Under the pieces are notes generated by a model, which saw nothing but the letters and a program-made list of their open reading frames with translations, did no database searches and was not told the DNA's origin. A stretch of 64,000 bases of DNA. It comes from Nonomuraea basaltis. GTDB taxonomy: Bacteria; Actinomycetota; Actinomycetes; Streptosporangiales; Streptosporangiaceae. The translations under genes and the position numbers were made by a program. This document shows, piece after piece, positions 16,936 through 25,507 of the stretch (its first letter is position 1; each line of letters begins with the position of its first letter). Location of the stretch: contig NZ_VCJS01000030.1 in assembly GCF_005893125.1 (NCBI RefSeq), forward strand, positions 1-64,000, read 5' to 3'.

Positions 16936-19900
16936 TCAGTGGCTGTACGCCCCGAACTCCCAGAGCGAGTAACCCCATTGGGTGCCACGCTGGACGCCGC
17001 TCATTCTGACGTGGCGGGCGTTGACCGCCGGGAACGTGACGTTGTCGACGCCTCCGTCTCCCGCCGTGGTGGTGTGCACGGTCGACCAGGAACTGCCGTC
17101 GTTCGACACCTCGATCCGGTAGCTCTTGCCGTACGCCGCCTCCCAGCGCAGGATCACCCTGCTGACGCGCCGCACGGAGCCCAGGTCCACACGGATCCAC
17201 TGGTTGTCGCTGTGCGCGCTTCCCCAGCGGGTGCTCAGGTCGCCGTCGACGGCCCGGGCGCCCGGCAGAGACCCCTCGGCGCTCGACACGGTCACCGTAC
17301 GGCCGCGCGCCAGGTTCGCCACGTCGTCACCGCGCCGCGCGGGGAACGACACGATCTGGTGGTACGTCGGCCGGTTCTGCCAGGAGATCAACGCGTGCTT
17401 GATCCCGCCGAGCGGGGCCTGCCGGATCGTGTCGGCGCACCATTGGCCGCCCGCCGAGCACACGTCGTCGCCCGGGTACGTGGTCGCCGCCGGCTCGGCG
17501 AGCGCCTCGGTGAGGCTGGCGAGCAGCACCTGACGGCACCCGGCGACGGTCCCGTCACCGCAGTGACGACGCGGGAGCGCCCCGGCCACGGGGTCGCCGA
17601 GGACCGCGCGCAGGTCCTTGTCCGCCCAGCCCCACCAGCCGTACTGCAGGGCGGACCCCTTGTGCGGCTGAGCGCTGTTGGCGGAGGACGGGTAGGAGGA
17701 CACGTCGCCCATCTGGTGTCCGGAGGGCGACTCGTTGATCTGCAGGGCGTTCACCAGAGCCTGGTAGAGCTCGGCGCCCAGGCTGGGGCGGAACTGGGCG
17801 CGGACCAGCTTGGGCCACCAGGCGTCCATGACGCGGATGGCGTCGGCGTGGGCGTAGGCCTTGCTGCCCGCCGCGGTCTCCTTGCGCAGCGCGCCCGCCT
17901 GCCGCCAGGCCGACAGCTTGGCGATGGTGGACGACAGCGCCGTATCGTCCACTGGGCCGAGTACGCGGAGCAGTTCGGGCAGGACCTCTTTGCCGCGCAG
18001 GTCGGTCACCGCCGCCTCGGCGACGATCTTCGCCGTGCCCGCGCGGTCCAGCTTGCCGCCGCCGCCCAGCGCCGCCTTGATCGGTTTGTCCAGCAGGTCG
18101 CCCCGGTGCACCGCGGAGAAGCTGAAGTTGCCGTCCGCCGCACCGAAGTCCTTGGCCTGCTTGTTGTTCCAGCTCACGTAGTAGTCCTGGTTCACGGACT
18201 TGGGACGCTGGGCGACCGGCAGGTACGTGGCGACGTTCGTCACCGGGTCCCAGCCCTGCCACTCATGCGCCTGATCGGCCGTCATCGGCAGGTTCGGGTC
18301 GGAGACCGCGGAGCGCATCGGCACGTCCCCGGACATGAAGTAGGCAGCGTCGGCCGAGTTGACGTAGAACCAGTTGAAGTTGAACGAGATGTTGGACGCG
18401 GAGTTCATGAAGTCGGCCGCGGTGCCCATCTGCGCGGGTTCGTTGAACATCATGAAACCCATCGCGGAGTCCACTTCCCGCATGTAGGTGGATCGCAGGG
18501 TGGCGAACGCGGTGGGGGCGCCGTTCACGGTGCCCCGCCAGGTGACCACGCCGTGCATGGTGCGATAGATGACCAGCTTGTACGAGCCGGCGGGGGTGTT
18601 GTCGGCGGTGGTGGGCTTCCAGGAGTTGGTGCGCTCCAGCTTCTCCATCGCGACGCACTGCCCGCGGAGCATGTAGTGCGCGGAGTTCTGGGTCGGGGAG
18701 CCGCCGCCGGGCTCGCAGAGCGTGAGCGCGTAGGTGTCGCTGATGTCCTGGTTGCTGGACGTGGCGCTCCACGCGTAGTCGGGGCCCCGGCCGAGCAGGA
18801 CATACATGTTGAGGCCGGCGAACGCGGCGCCGCGGGCCTTGATGCCGGGCGCCTCGATCTCCTGGAGCATCAGCAGCTGGGGCGCGAAATAGCCGGTCTG
18901 CGGACCGAAGACACCGATCGGGTGCCCGGTGGCCGACTTGGCCCCCGAGACGACCACGGCGTTGGACATGGACGCCTGCCCCGGCTCCACGCGCAGCCCG
19001 GGCAGCATGCCCTCGGCCTCGGTCTCCGGGGTGATCGCCGAGCCGGTCGCCCCGTCGACCACGCTCACCGGCCGGGTCGTCGCGAGGTCGGGCAGCACGA
19101 CGCCGGTGGCCCCGGTGGGCGGGTTCCCCCAGGGGAAGCTCTGCCCGTCGTGCAGCGTCAGCACGGCCTCGGGGTCGTTGCGGCCGCGGAACGCCTCCCA
19201 CACCTGGTCGCCGGCCGCGGTGCCGTACTTGGCCCGTGCGGCCACCCGCACCAGCGCCGACTGCATCTCCATGCCGCCACCGCCGCCGAACAGGCCGCCG
19301 ATGACGCCGGAGATGGCGATGAGGTCGGTGATCGTGAAGTACTTGGGGCCGCCGGCGTTGGTGACGGAGTCCAGGTGCCCTGCGAGCACGTACTCGCCGG
19401 GGCAGTCACGCCGGGACATGCACCGGTCGATGTAGGCGTTCACACCTGTGACGTAGTTCTGCACGTCGGCGTAGAGCTGGGCGCCACGCGGGCCGCTCGC
19501 GCGCAAGCGGTCGAGCTGGGCCCGGAAGTCGGCCTCGGTGTAGGGCGAGTTGCGCCAGACGCTCTGCTCGAGCTCGCGGTTGCCCTGGGCCCCGCCGGCG
19601 AAGGTGGTCAGGTCGCCGCGGCCGACGTGGCGCATGAGGTCCATCAGGAACAGCCGGTCCTGGGCACCGGCGAACCCGGCCCCGACCATCGCGCCCTCCC
19701 GGGTCGTGCCCTTGATGTGCGGCACGCCGGTCGCCTTGTCCCGGGTGATCGTGACGTCCGAGCGGGGAGAGATCGTGCTCTCCACCTGGCCCGCGGGCAC
19801 GCCGAAGGAGGCGTCATTGAAGAAGTTCTCGATCTGGTCGTCGGTGAGCCCGGTGTAGGCGTTGATCAGACCGGCGTACTTGCCGAGCTGGTCGGCGCTG

Positions 19901-20148
19901 TGCGCGGGCAGCGTGCCGAACGCCTGGTTGCCGAGGACCTCGACGAGGGTGGCGTTGCCGTTCTGCCCGGGCGGGAGGACGTCCGAGCACTGCCCGAGAC
20001 AGTAGTCGTCCCGGATCTCGTCGAGCGCCGCGGAGGAGGTGGAGGTGGAGGTGGAGGTCACGCTGGAGGCGGCGCTGGGGGGTGCGGTGAGGACCGCTGT
20101 GAGGGCGGCGAGGGCGGTGGCCGTCGCGACCGCAGCTAAGACGCGCAT
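16936..20148 (-). CDS. Secreted penicillin-acylase-family (Ntn) hydrolase with C-terminal F5/8C domain
   Basis: This 1070-aa secreted precursor hydrolyses amide bonds, for example beta-lactam side chains or acyl-homoserine lactones. The signal peptide is MRVLAAVATATALAALTAVL. The alpha part has VTITRDKATGVPHIKG and GFAGAQDRLFLMDLMRHVGRG. After a spacer, SNAVVVSG supplies the N-terminal Ser nucleophile of the beta chain at about residue 400. The last about 130 residues form a discoidin/F5-8C carbohydrate-binding domain (ARAVDGDLSTRWGS ... WEFGAY). A first ATG at 20190 is possible, but GGAGAGG precedes 20148. The C-terminal lectin-like domain suggests cell-wall or polysaccharide attachment. Confidence 0.88.
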   Translation of the reverse strand: MRVLAAVATATALAALTAVLTAPPSAASSVTSTSTSTSSAALDEIRDDYCLGQCSDVLPPGQNGNATLVEVLGNQAFGTLPAHSADQLGKYAGLINAYTGLTDDQIENFFNDASFGVPAGQVESTISPRSDVTITRDKATGVPHIKGTTREGAMVGAGFAGAQDRLFLMDLMRHVGRGDLTTFAGGAQGNRELEQSVWRNSPYTEADFRAQLDRLRASGPRGAQLYADVQNYVTGVNAYIDRCMSRRDCPGEYVLAGHLDSVTNAGGPKYFTITDLIAISGVIGGLFGGGGGMEMQSALVRVAARAKYGTAAGDQVWEAFRGRNDPEAVLTLHDGQSFPWGNPPTGATGVVLPDLATTRPVSVVDGATGSAITPETEAEGMLPGLRVEPGQASMSNAVVVSGAKSATGHPIGVFGPQTGYFAPQLLMLQEIEAPGIKARGAAFAGLNMYVLLGRGPDYAWSATSSNQDISDTYALTLCEPGGGSPTQNSAHYMLRGQCVAMEKLERTNSWKPTTADNTPAGSYKLVIYRTMHGVVTWRGTVNGAPTAFATLRSTYMREVDSAMGFMMFNEPAQMGTAADFMNSASNISFNFNWFYVNSADAAYFMSGDVPMRSAVSDPNLPMTADQAHEWQGWDPVTNVATYLPVAQRPKSVNQDYYVSWNNKQAKDFGAADGNFSFSAVHRGDLLDKPIKAALGGGGKLDRAGTAKIVAEAAVTDLRGKEVLPELLRVLGPVDDTALSSTIAKLSAWRQAGALRKETAAGSKAYAHADAIRVMDAWWPKLVRAQFRPSLGAELYQALVNALQINESPSGHQMGDVSSYPSSANSAQPHKGSALQYGWWGWADKDLRAVLGDPVAGALPRRHCGDGTVAGCRQVLLASLTEALAEPAATTYPGDDVCSAGGQWCADTIRQAPLGGIKHALISWQNRPTYHQIVSFPARRGDDVANLARGRTVTVSSAEGSLPGARAVDGDLSTRWGSAHSDNQWIRVDLGSVRRVSRVILRWEAAYGKSYRIEVSNDGSSWSTVHTTTAGDGGVDNVTFPAVNARHVRMSGVQRGTQWGYSLWEFGAYSH

Positions 20149-20343
20149 GGCATCCTCTCCGGGTCGAAGGTCGAGTCCCCGACAAAACACGAGCCCTGCT
20201 CAGGTCTCGCTGCCCGCAAGTTACGCTCCAGTAGCCCGGCAGTCAACGATCTGTCCCGCGACCGCCGATACCTCGTCGTCGTCCCTCTCCGGTGTCGGTT
20301 CACAGCCCCCGAAGTCAGGTCTTGTGGGGGCGAGGAGCATTCC

Positions 20344-20357
20344 TTACTCTCGAGTAA
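20344..20357. promoter_or_regulatory. Dyad TTACTC-TC-GAGTAA
   Basis: A perfect 6-bp inverted repeat with a 2-bp centre, 24 bp (centre to centre) upstream of the KstR-type box. It resembles TetR-family operators, but no local regulator is obvious. It lies in the gap between the divergent penicillin-acylase and beta-propeller genes. Confidence 0.5.
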
Positions 20358-20367
20358 CCAGTGCGGA

Positions 20368-20381
20368 TAGAACACGTTCTA
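20368..20381. promoter_or_regulatory. KstR-type operator
   Basis: TAGAACACGTTCTA fits the published KstR consensus TnnAACnnGTTnnA exactly and is a near-perfect dyad. It ends 66 bp before the start of the Tat beta-propeller gene. KstR (TetR family) represses sterol catabolism in mycobacteria and rhodococci. No sterol-ring genes are in the window, so this would be an outlying target or another TetR protein with a similar site. Confidence 0.55.
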
Positions 20382-20446
20382 GCGTGGCGTGGCGCGCTGC
20401 TCCACGCGTTTTTGCATGACCCACCCATGCGAAAGGCAGGGCGACG

Positions 20447-21739
20447 ATGTCCTCTGGCAAGAACAGTGACCCGCGGCGGACGATGGGCCCCTCCAGGCGG
20501 CGGGTCCTCGGAGGGGTGGCGGCCACGCTGGCGATGGCCGTCGCGGTTTCGGGGACGGCGGCAGCGGCCACGCAGCAGGCGGGCGCCTCTGCCCTACGGG
20601 AGGTGCTGTTCGTCGGCAACAACTGGGAGGGCACGGCCGACGTCATCGATTCCACAGGCGGCTTCGCCAAGATCGGCCGCGTCAACGTCATCCCCGACAA
20701 GGACCAGCGGCTGAGCGAGATCTACCTCAACCCCGTCAAGCTCGCCTACTTTCTCGCCATCCGAGAGACCGTGGGTGAGGGGCACGACCAGCTCGTGGAC
20801 GACATGTACACCACGCCCGACGGCACGGCCGTGGTCGTGTCGCGGCCGAGTTTCGCCGACGTCGTCTCGATCGACCTGGCCACTGGCAGGATCAAATGGC
20901 GGTTCCCGGTATCGGGTTACCGTGCGGACCATATGGCGGTCTCGCCGGACGGCAGACGCGTCGCGGTGTCGGCGTCGACGTCCAACACCGTCCACGTCCT
21001 CGACATCCAGACCGGTAAGGAGGCCGGGTCGTTCAAGAGCGGTGACAAGCCGCACGAGAACGTGTTCACCCGCGACGGCAGGTACTTATGGAACATGTCG
21101 ATCGGCGACGTGAACACCGACCTCGACGACCCGTGGCTGGACTGGACAAAGGGCGACCGGCGCATCACCGTCGTCGACACCTCGACGTTCAAGCAGGTCA
21201 AGGTCATCGACATGCGGAAGCGGCTGGACGCCTTCGGCCACAAGAACGTCTCGGACGCCGTCCGGCCCGCTGTGTTCACCCCCGACGCGTCCATGCTGTA
21301 CTTCCAGGTGTCGTTCTTCAACGGCTTGTATGAGTACGACGTGGCCGCCGACCGGATCACCCGGGTGAAGACCCTGCCGGAGAACCCTTCGACCAGCAAG
21401 AACCGCAACGACTGGATCAACGACTCCCGCCACCACGGCGTGTCGATGAACCCCGCCGGCGACAAGCTGTGCGTCGCGGGGACCATGGACGACTACGCGA
21501 CCATCGTCGACCGTGCGACTCTCCAGGAAGGGCCGCTCGTTACCGTGTCCAAGCCCTACTGGGCGACCGTGAGCGGCGACGGCAGGGCGTGCATCGTCTC
21601 CGAGAGCGGCGCCGACCGGGTCACCGCGATCGACTTCGCCACGGGTCAGAAGGTGGCGTCCGTTCCGGTCGGGGATCACCCCCAGCGTGTCCGCCTCGGC
21701 CACGTACCCGCCGGCTGGACAGGCCCCACGGGCGGCTGA
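20447..21739 (+). CDS. Tat-exported YncE-like beta-propeller protein
   Basis: This 430-aa protein begins with a twin-arginine signal (SRRRVLGGVAATLAMAVAVSG). It then has repeated 40-residue propeller units such as TPDGTAVVVSRPSFADVVSIDLATG, AVSPDGRRVAVSASTSNTVHVLD and VSGDGRACIVSESGADRVTAID. The fold is the seven-bladed YVTN/YncE propeller, but no catalytic motif is visible and the function is unknown. A KstR-type box and a second dyad lie upstream. The start ATG at 20447 is preceded by a purine-rich GCGACG, not a strong site. Confidence 0.8.
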   Translation: MSSGKNSDPRRTMGPSRRRVLGGVAATLAMAVAVSGTAAAATQQAGASALREVLFVGNNWEGTADVIDSTGGFAKIGRVNVIPDKDQRLSEIYLNPVKLAYFLAIRETVGEGHDQLVDDMYTTPDGTAVVVSRPSFADVVSIDLATGRIKWRFPVSGYRADHMAVSPDGRRVAVSASTSNTVHVLDIQTGKEAGSFKSGDKPHENVFTRDGRYLWNMSIGDVNTDLDDPWLDWTKGDRRITVVDTSTFKQVKVIDMRKRLDAFGHKNVSDAVRPAVFTPDASMLYFQVSFFNGLYEYDVAADRITRVKTLPENPSTSKNRNDWINDSRHHGVSMNPAGDKLCVAGTMDDYATIVDRATLQEGPLVTVSKPYWATVSGDGRACIVSESGADRVTAIDFATGQKVASVPVGDHPQRVRLGHVPAGWTGPTGG

Positions 21740-21790
21740 CGCTGCGGCTCCTCCAGCGAGGTTGTGCGACCTCTGGACAGGCCATCCCCA

Positions 21791-21825
21791 GGGCAAGATT
21801 ATGAGTGCGACTCACTTTCTTGCCC
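21791..21825. terminator. Two-part hairpin between the propeller and EEP genes
   Basis: The outer arms GGGCAAGA and TCTTGCCC pair over 8 bp, and an inner GAGT-GCG-ACTC stem is nested inside. It lies 51 bp after the propeller stop and 26 bp before the EEP start. It may be a terminator for the first gene or a control element for the second; its symmetry around AT-rich loops also suits an operator. Confidence 0.5.
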
Positions 21826-21851
21826 TCGGGCACGCCCCCTTGGAGTCACTG

Positions 21852-23207
21852 ATGTCTGTCACCGCGGCTGTCCGGCGGCCGGTCGTCCCGCTCGTTCTCG
21901 CCCTGCTCATGCCGCTGCTCCTGGCGGTCGTCCCGGCCGGTGCGGCCGCGGCGGTGGGACTGGGTACGGCCGGCGCGGCGGACGGCACCTTCTCCGTGCT
22001 CACCTACAACGTCGCCGGGCTCCCCGAGCCGCTGTCCAGCGGCAGCCCCGCGACCAACACCCCGCTGATCGGCGCCCGCCTGGGCCCCTACGACATCGTG
22101 CACGTCCAGGAGGACTTCAACTACCACGCGGCGCTCTACGCGGCCGACGCCCACCCGCATCGCACGCCCACGAGCGGCGGCGTTCCGTTCGGCGACGGGC
22201 TGAACACGCTGTCCGGCTTCCCCTACAGCGACTTCCAGCGGGTCAAGTGGAACCAGTGCAACGGCACCGACTGCCTGACGCCCAAGGGCTTCACGTTCTC
22301 CCGCATCCGGATCGCCGCGGGCGTATACGTCGACTTCTACAACGTGCACGCCAACGCCGGCAGCGAGTCCGCGGACCTCGCGGCGCGCCGGGCGAACATC
22401 ACCCAGCTGTCGCAGTTCATCCAGACCTACTCCGCAGACCAGGCCGTCGTGGTCATGGGCGACACCAACACCCGCTACACCCGCACCGGCGACAACATCC
22501 GTACGCTGCTCGACGACAACGGGTTGAAAGACGCCTGGGTGCAGGCCGTACGCGGGGGCGTGCCCCCGGCGGCCGGCGACCCCGCCCTGGTATGCGACGC
22601 GGCGAACGTCACCGACGACTGCGAGGTCGTCGACAAGATCTTCTATCGCGGCAACCGGTTCATCCGGCTCGACCTGCTCGGCTACCACAACGAGAACGCG
22701 AAGTTCCTCGACGGCGCGGGCACGCCGCTCTCCGACCACTACCCCCACCTGGCCAGGTTCTCCTGGACCCTGGACTCCGGCATCCGGATGAGCGACCAGT
22801 TCGGGGGCCCGCACGGCACGCCGTTCACCGACGTGGCGGACCTGCCGCCCGCAGCCCAGATGCGTCGCCTGCTCGTCCGGGCCGGCTCGCGCATCGACCA
22901 GGTCGGCCTCGAGTACGGCACAGGCCAGACGCTGACGCACGGCGGCACGAGCGGCACGGCGCACTCGCTCGTCCTAGGCGCCGGGGAGCACCTCACCCAG
23001 CTCACCCTGTGGTCGGGCCAGCGGAACGGCCACACGCGGATCTTCGCCCTCACCGCCCGCACCAACCTGGACCGCACCCTCAGCGCGGGCACCCAGACCA
23101 GCACCCGGACAACCTTCACCGCCCCGTCAGGCTGGAAGATCAGCGGCTTTCACGGTCGCTCCGGCGATGAGATCGACAAACTTGGCGTGATCTACACCCC
23201 GATCTGA
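21852..23207 (+). CDS. Secreted endonuclease/exonuclease/phosphatase-family protein with jacalin-like tail
   Basis: This 451-aa protein has a signal peptide (MSVTAAVRRPVVPLVLALLM, cleavage after the Ala run near residue 38). The EEP fold includes VLTYNVAGLPEPL, VHVQEDFN, YNVHANAGSE, MGDTNTRYTR and the terminal SDHYPHLARF. These are the Asn/Glu/Asp/His residues of metal-dependent phosphodiesterases such as bacterial sphingomyelinase. The last about 130 residues resemble a jacalin-type lectin (SDQFGGPHGTPFTDV, LTLWSGQRNGH, GRSGDEIDKLGVIY). Secretion plus a lectin tail points to action on membrane lipids or nucleic acids outside the cell. ATG at 21852 follows GGAG; upstream in-frame ATGs lack a site. 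Confidence 0.85.
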   Translation: MSVTAAVRRPVVPLVLALLMPLLLAVVPAGAAAAVGLGTAGAADGTFSVLTYNVAGLPEPLSSGSPATNTPLIGARLGPYDIVHVQEDFNYHAALYAADAHPHRTPTSGGVPFGDGLNTLSGFPYSDFQRVKWNQCNGTDCLTPKGFTFSRIRIAAGVYVDFYNVHANAGSESADLAARRANITQLSQFIQTYSADQAVVVMGDTNTRYTRTGDNIRTLLDDNGLKDAWVQAVRGGVPPAAGDPALVCDAANVTDDCEVVDKIFYRGNRFIRLDLLGYHNENAKFLDGAGTPLSDHYPHLARFSWTLDSGIRMSDQFGGPHGTPFTDVADLPPAAQMRRLLVRAGSRIDQVGLEYGTGQTLTHGGTSGTAHSLVLGAGEHLTQLTLWSGQRNGHTRIFALTARTNLDRTLSAGTQTSTRTTFTAPSGWKISGFHGRSGDEIDKLGVIYTPI

Positions 23208-23352
23208 TCCCGCCACCGGTCGATCTGGCACGGGCAACGCGTCTTCCCGCGCCGACAGGAGCATGCGTGCCAGGCGCGTGCCCTGACAAGTTTTCCTGAT
23301 TACAGCCCGAGACCCGAGGCAATATGGCCCCCAGAGGGCTTTCAGCGGGCCG

Positions 23353-25350
23353 ATGCTTCATGCGACCGTAGATACGCACACAGTCAAAGACGACGCAGGG
23401 GTCAGGGTGGGAGTGGACGTCTTCATCGGCAGGCAAGCAGAGCTGGCCGACATAGTCGCCCTACTCGAAGGGGAGCGCCACGTCACGCTGACAGGTGCTG
23501 CCGGAGTGGGGAAGACCTCCCTCGCACTGCACGTGGCCAGGGCTCTCGAACATGAGCTGCCTGGAGGCGTGCACGTCCTCGACCTGTACGACGCTCCGGA
23601 CGACCTCTCCTCGCTGATCGAGATGCTCGCCGACGTGATCGGCGTGCGCGGACAGCCGAACGTGTCCACCCTGCAATCCCTGGCCGACCAGCTCGCCCCG
23701 CACCCAAGCCTGATCGTCCTGGACACCTGCGACCGTGTCGTGGGGGCGGCGGGCCTCCTGGTCGATCTGCTGCTGCGCTCGGTCGGCGCGCTACGGATCC
23801 TGGCCACGAGCAGGCAACCACTGGGCCTGCCGGACGAACGCCGCTACCTGGTCGACGGCCTGCGTGCAGAGGACGCCGTCCAGTTGCTGACCACCCTTGC
23901 CGACGGGCGGCTCGACGGCGTGGACCCGGCGGAGTTGTGCGAACGGCTCGACCACCTGCCCCTGGCGATCACACTCGCCGCAACCGGCCCCCACCCGATC
24001 GCTGATGACGTGCCCGTAACGGCCTCCTCTGACCGTCGGCACAGTTCCATGCAGGCCGCCTACGGCTGGGGCCACGAGCTGTGCACACCCGGGGAGCGCC
24101 TGCTGTGGGCCCGGGCCTCGGCCTTCTCCGGCCTGTTCGATCTCGAAGCCGCGCAGCACGTCTGCGCCGGCGACGGCCTCACTTCCGACGACGTCCGCGG
24201 CGCCCTGCTCGGCCTGCTCGGCAAATCCGTCGTGATCCGCCAGGAGCGAGAGTGCGGCATCCGCTACCGCCTGTCGTACACCGCCCGCGAGTACGGCGCC
24301 GCCCGGCTGGAACACCTCGGCGAGGCCGGCGAGATGCGCCGGCGCCACCGTGACTACTTCCTCGACCTGTCCGCCCGCGCCGACACGGGCTGGCGCAGCC
24401 GGCAACTCGAGTGGCACCAGAGGCTGGCGGTTGACCGTGCCGACCTGCGCACGGCCATCGACTATTGCTATTCAACCCCGGGGGAACACGGCAAAGGCCT
24501 CGAAATGGTGGTCAATCTGTGGTTCCTCTGGACGTGCTGCGGCATGCAGGCCCTCGGCGACGATCTGCTCCGGCGCGGCCTGGACCTCGATCGCGCTCCC
24601 AGCCCCATCCGGGTCAACGCGCTGTTGCTGCACGCCTGGGTACTGATCGAGCGTGGCGACCTCGACGACGCGGAGCGCATCCTCGCCGAGTGCGATGCCG
24701 CGGGTTCCGGCGCCGCCGCCTACCTCAGCCAACTCCAGGCGCACCTGGCCGTCCTCAGGGGTGATGTGGGCGACTCCTTGCGGCTCATCAAGGACGCCCG
24801 GGTACGGCACCGCGAGGCCGGCAACGTCGTTCCCGGCCTGCTGACCACCTATATCGTCATGGCCACGGCCCTGATGCTCGGCGGCCATCACGACGAGGCC
24901 GCCTCCGTCCTCAACGAAGGCCGCAACCTGTGCCACACCTGCGGCGACTACTGGACCCTCACCCGGCTAGATCTCCTCCTCGCCCAGGCCCAGCACCTCG
25001 CCGGCGACAGTGCCGCCACAGCGTCCACCCGTGACTCCCTGCACATCGCCCGCCTGCTGGACGACAGCATCTCCTTGATCGAAGGACTGGAGATGTCCGT
25101 CGTGATCGCCGAAACCGAAGAGGAAGACGAGCTCGCCACGATCCTGCTCGGCGCATCCGATGCCGCCTCGAAGCAGGTCGAGGTGCCGCCGTGCCGCCGC
25201 TCACCCGTCCTGTCCACCATGCTCCGCACGTCGGAGTTGAGGCTGCGCGGACGCGTGAACAGGGCGAAGTTCCATCAACTGATCGAGCTGGGAGGCTCCA
25301 CCAGCCTGCCGGCCGCCGTGGAACACGCGCTTCAGGGCACCTCTCCCTGA
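23353..25350 (+). CDS. STAND NTPase without a visible output domain
   Basis: This 665-aa protein has an N-terminal NB-ARC-type NTPase: Walker A TGAAGVGKTS near residue 50, Walker B PSLIVLDTCDRVV and sensor ILATSRQPLG. A long helical region, probably TPR-like, follows (LLLHAWVLIERGDLDDAERIL, ALMLGGHHDEAASVLNEGR). The domain order is that of AfsR/LAL regulators, but neither the SARP/BTAD end nor a LuxR helix-turn-helix is present. It may signal through a partner, or be a truncated regulator. The start at 23353 has no clear ribosome site. No operon partner is evident. Confidence 0.8.
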   Translation: MLHATVDTHTVKDDAGVRVGVDVFIGRQAELADIVALLEGERHVTLTGAAGVGKTSLALHVARALEHELPGGVHVLDLYDAPDDLSSLIEMLADVIGVRGQPNVSTLQSLADQLAPHPSLIVLDTCDRVVGAAGLLVDLLLRSVGALRILATSRQPLGLPDERRYLVDGLRAEDAVQLLTTLADGRLDGVDPAELCERLDHLPLAITLAATGPHPIADDVPVTASSDRRHSSMQAAYGWGHELCTPGERLLWARASAFSGLFDLEAAQHVCAGDGLTSDDVRGALLGLLGKSVVIRQERECGIRYRLSYTAREYGAARLEHLGEAGEMRRRHRDYFLDLSARADTGWRSRQLEWHQRLAVDRADLRTAIDYCYSTPGEHGKGLEMVVNLWFLWTCCGMQALGDDLLRRGLDLDRAPSPIRVNALLLHAWVLIERGDLDDAERILAECDAAGSGAAAYLSQLQAHLAVLRGDVGDSLRLIKDARVRHREAGNVVPGLLTTYIVMATALMLGGHHDEAASVLNEGRNLCHTCGDYWTLTRLDLLLAQAQHLAGDSAATASTRDSLHIARLLDDSISLIEGLEMSVVIAETEEEDELATILLGASDAASKQVEVPPCRRSPVLSTMLRTSELRLRGRVNRAKFHQLIELGGSTSLPAAVEHALQGTSP

Positions 25351-25507
25351 CCCGTGCGGCACGCGGCCGGGCTTGGGGAATAAGTGGACAGGGCCTGCCC
25401 ACCGAGCCGAGCCCTGAGATCGGATGTATGCCCCCTATGGCGCCTTGGTGTGGGTGGATCCTAGGGTTGTGCCCAGCAAGTAGTCCGATGTCTCTTCGAG
25501 GTGTGCC

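Noticed and set aside
16939..20139. 1066-codon plus-strand frame opposite the penicillin acylase
   Set aside because: It is low-complexity and His/Arg/Gly-rich, with no fold. The minus strand carries a complete acylase and signal peptide.
25374..25390. Half of the 17-bp operator (TAAGTGGAC) before the fucosidase gene
   Set aside because: Only one half-site matches and there is no second copy 21 bp away, so it was not added to the regulon.
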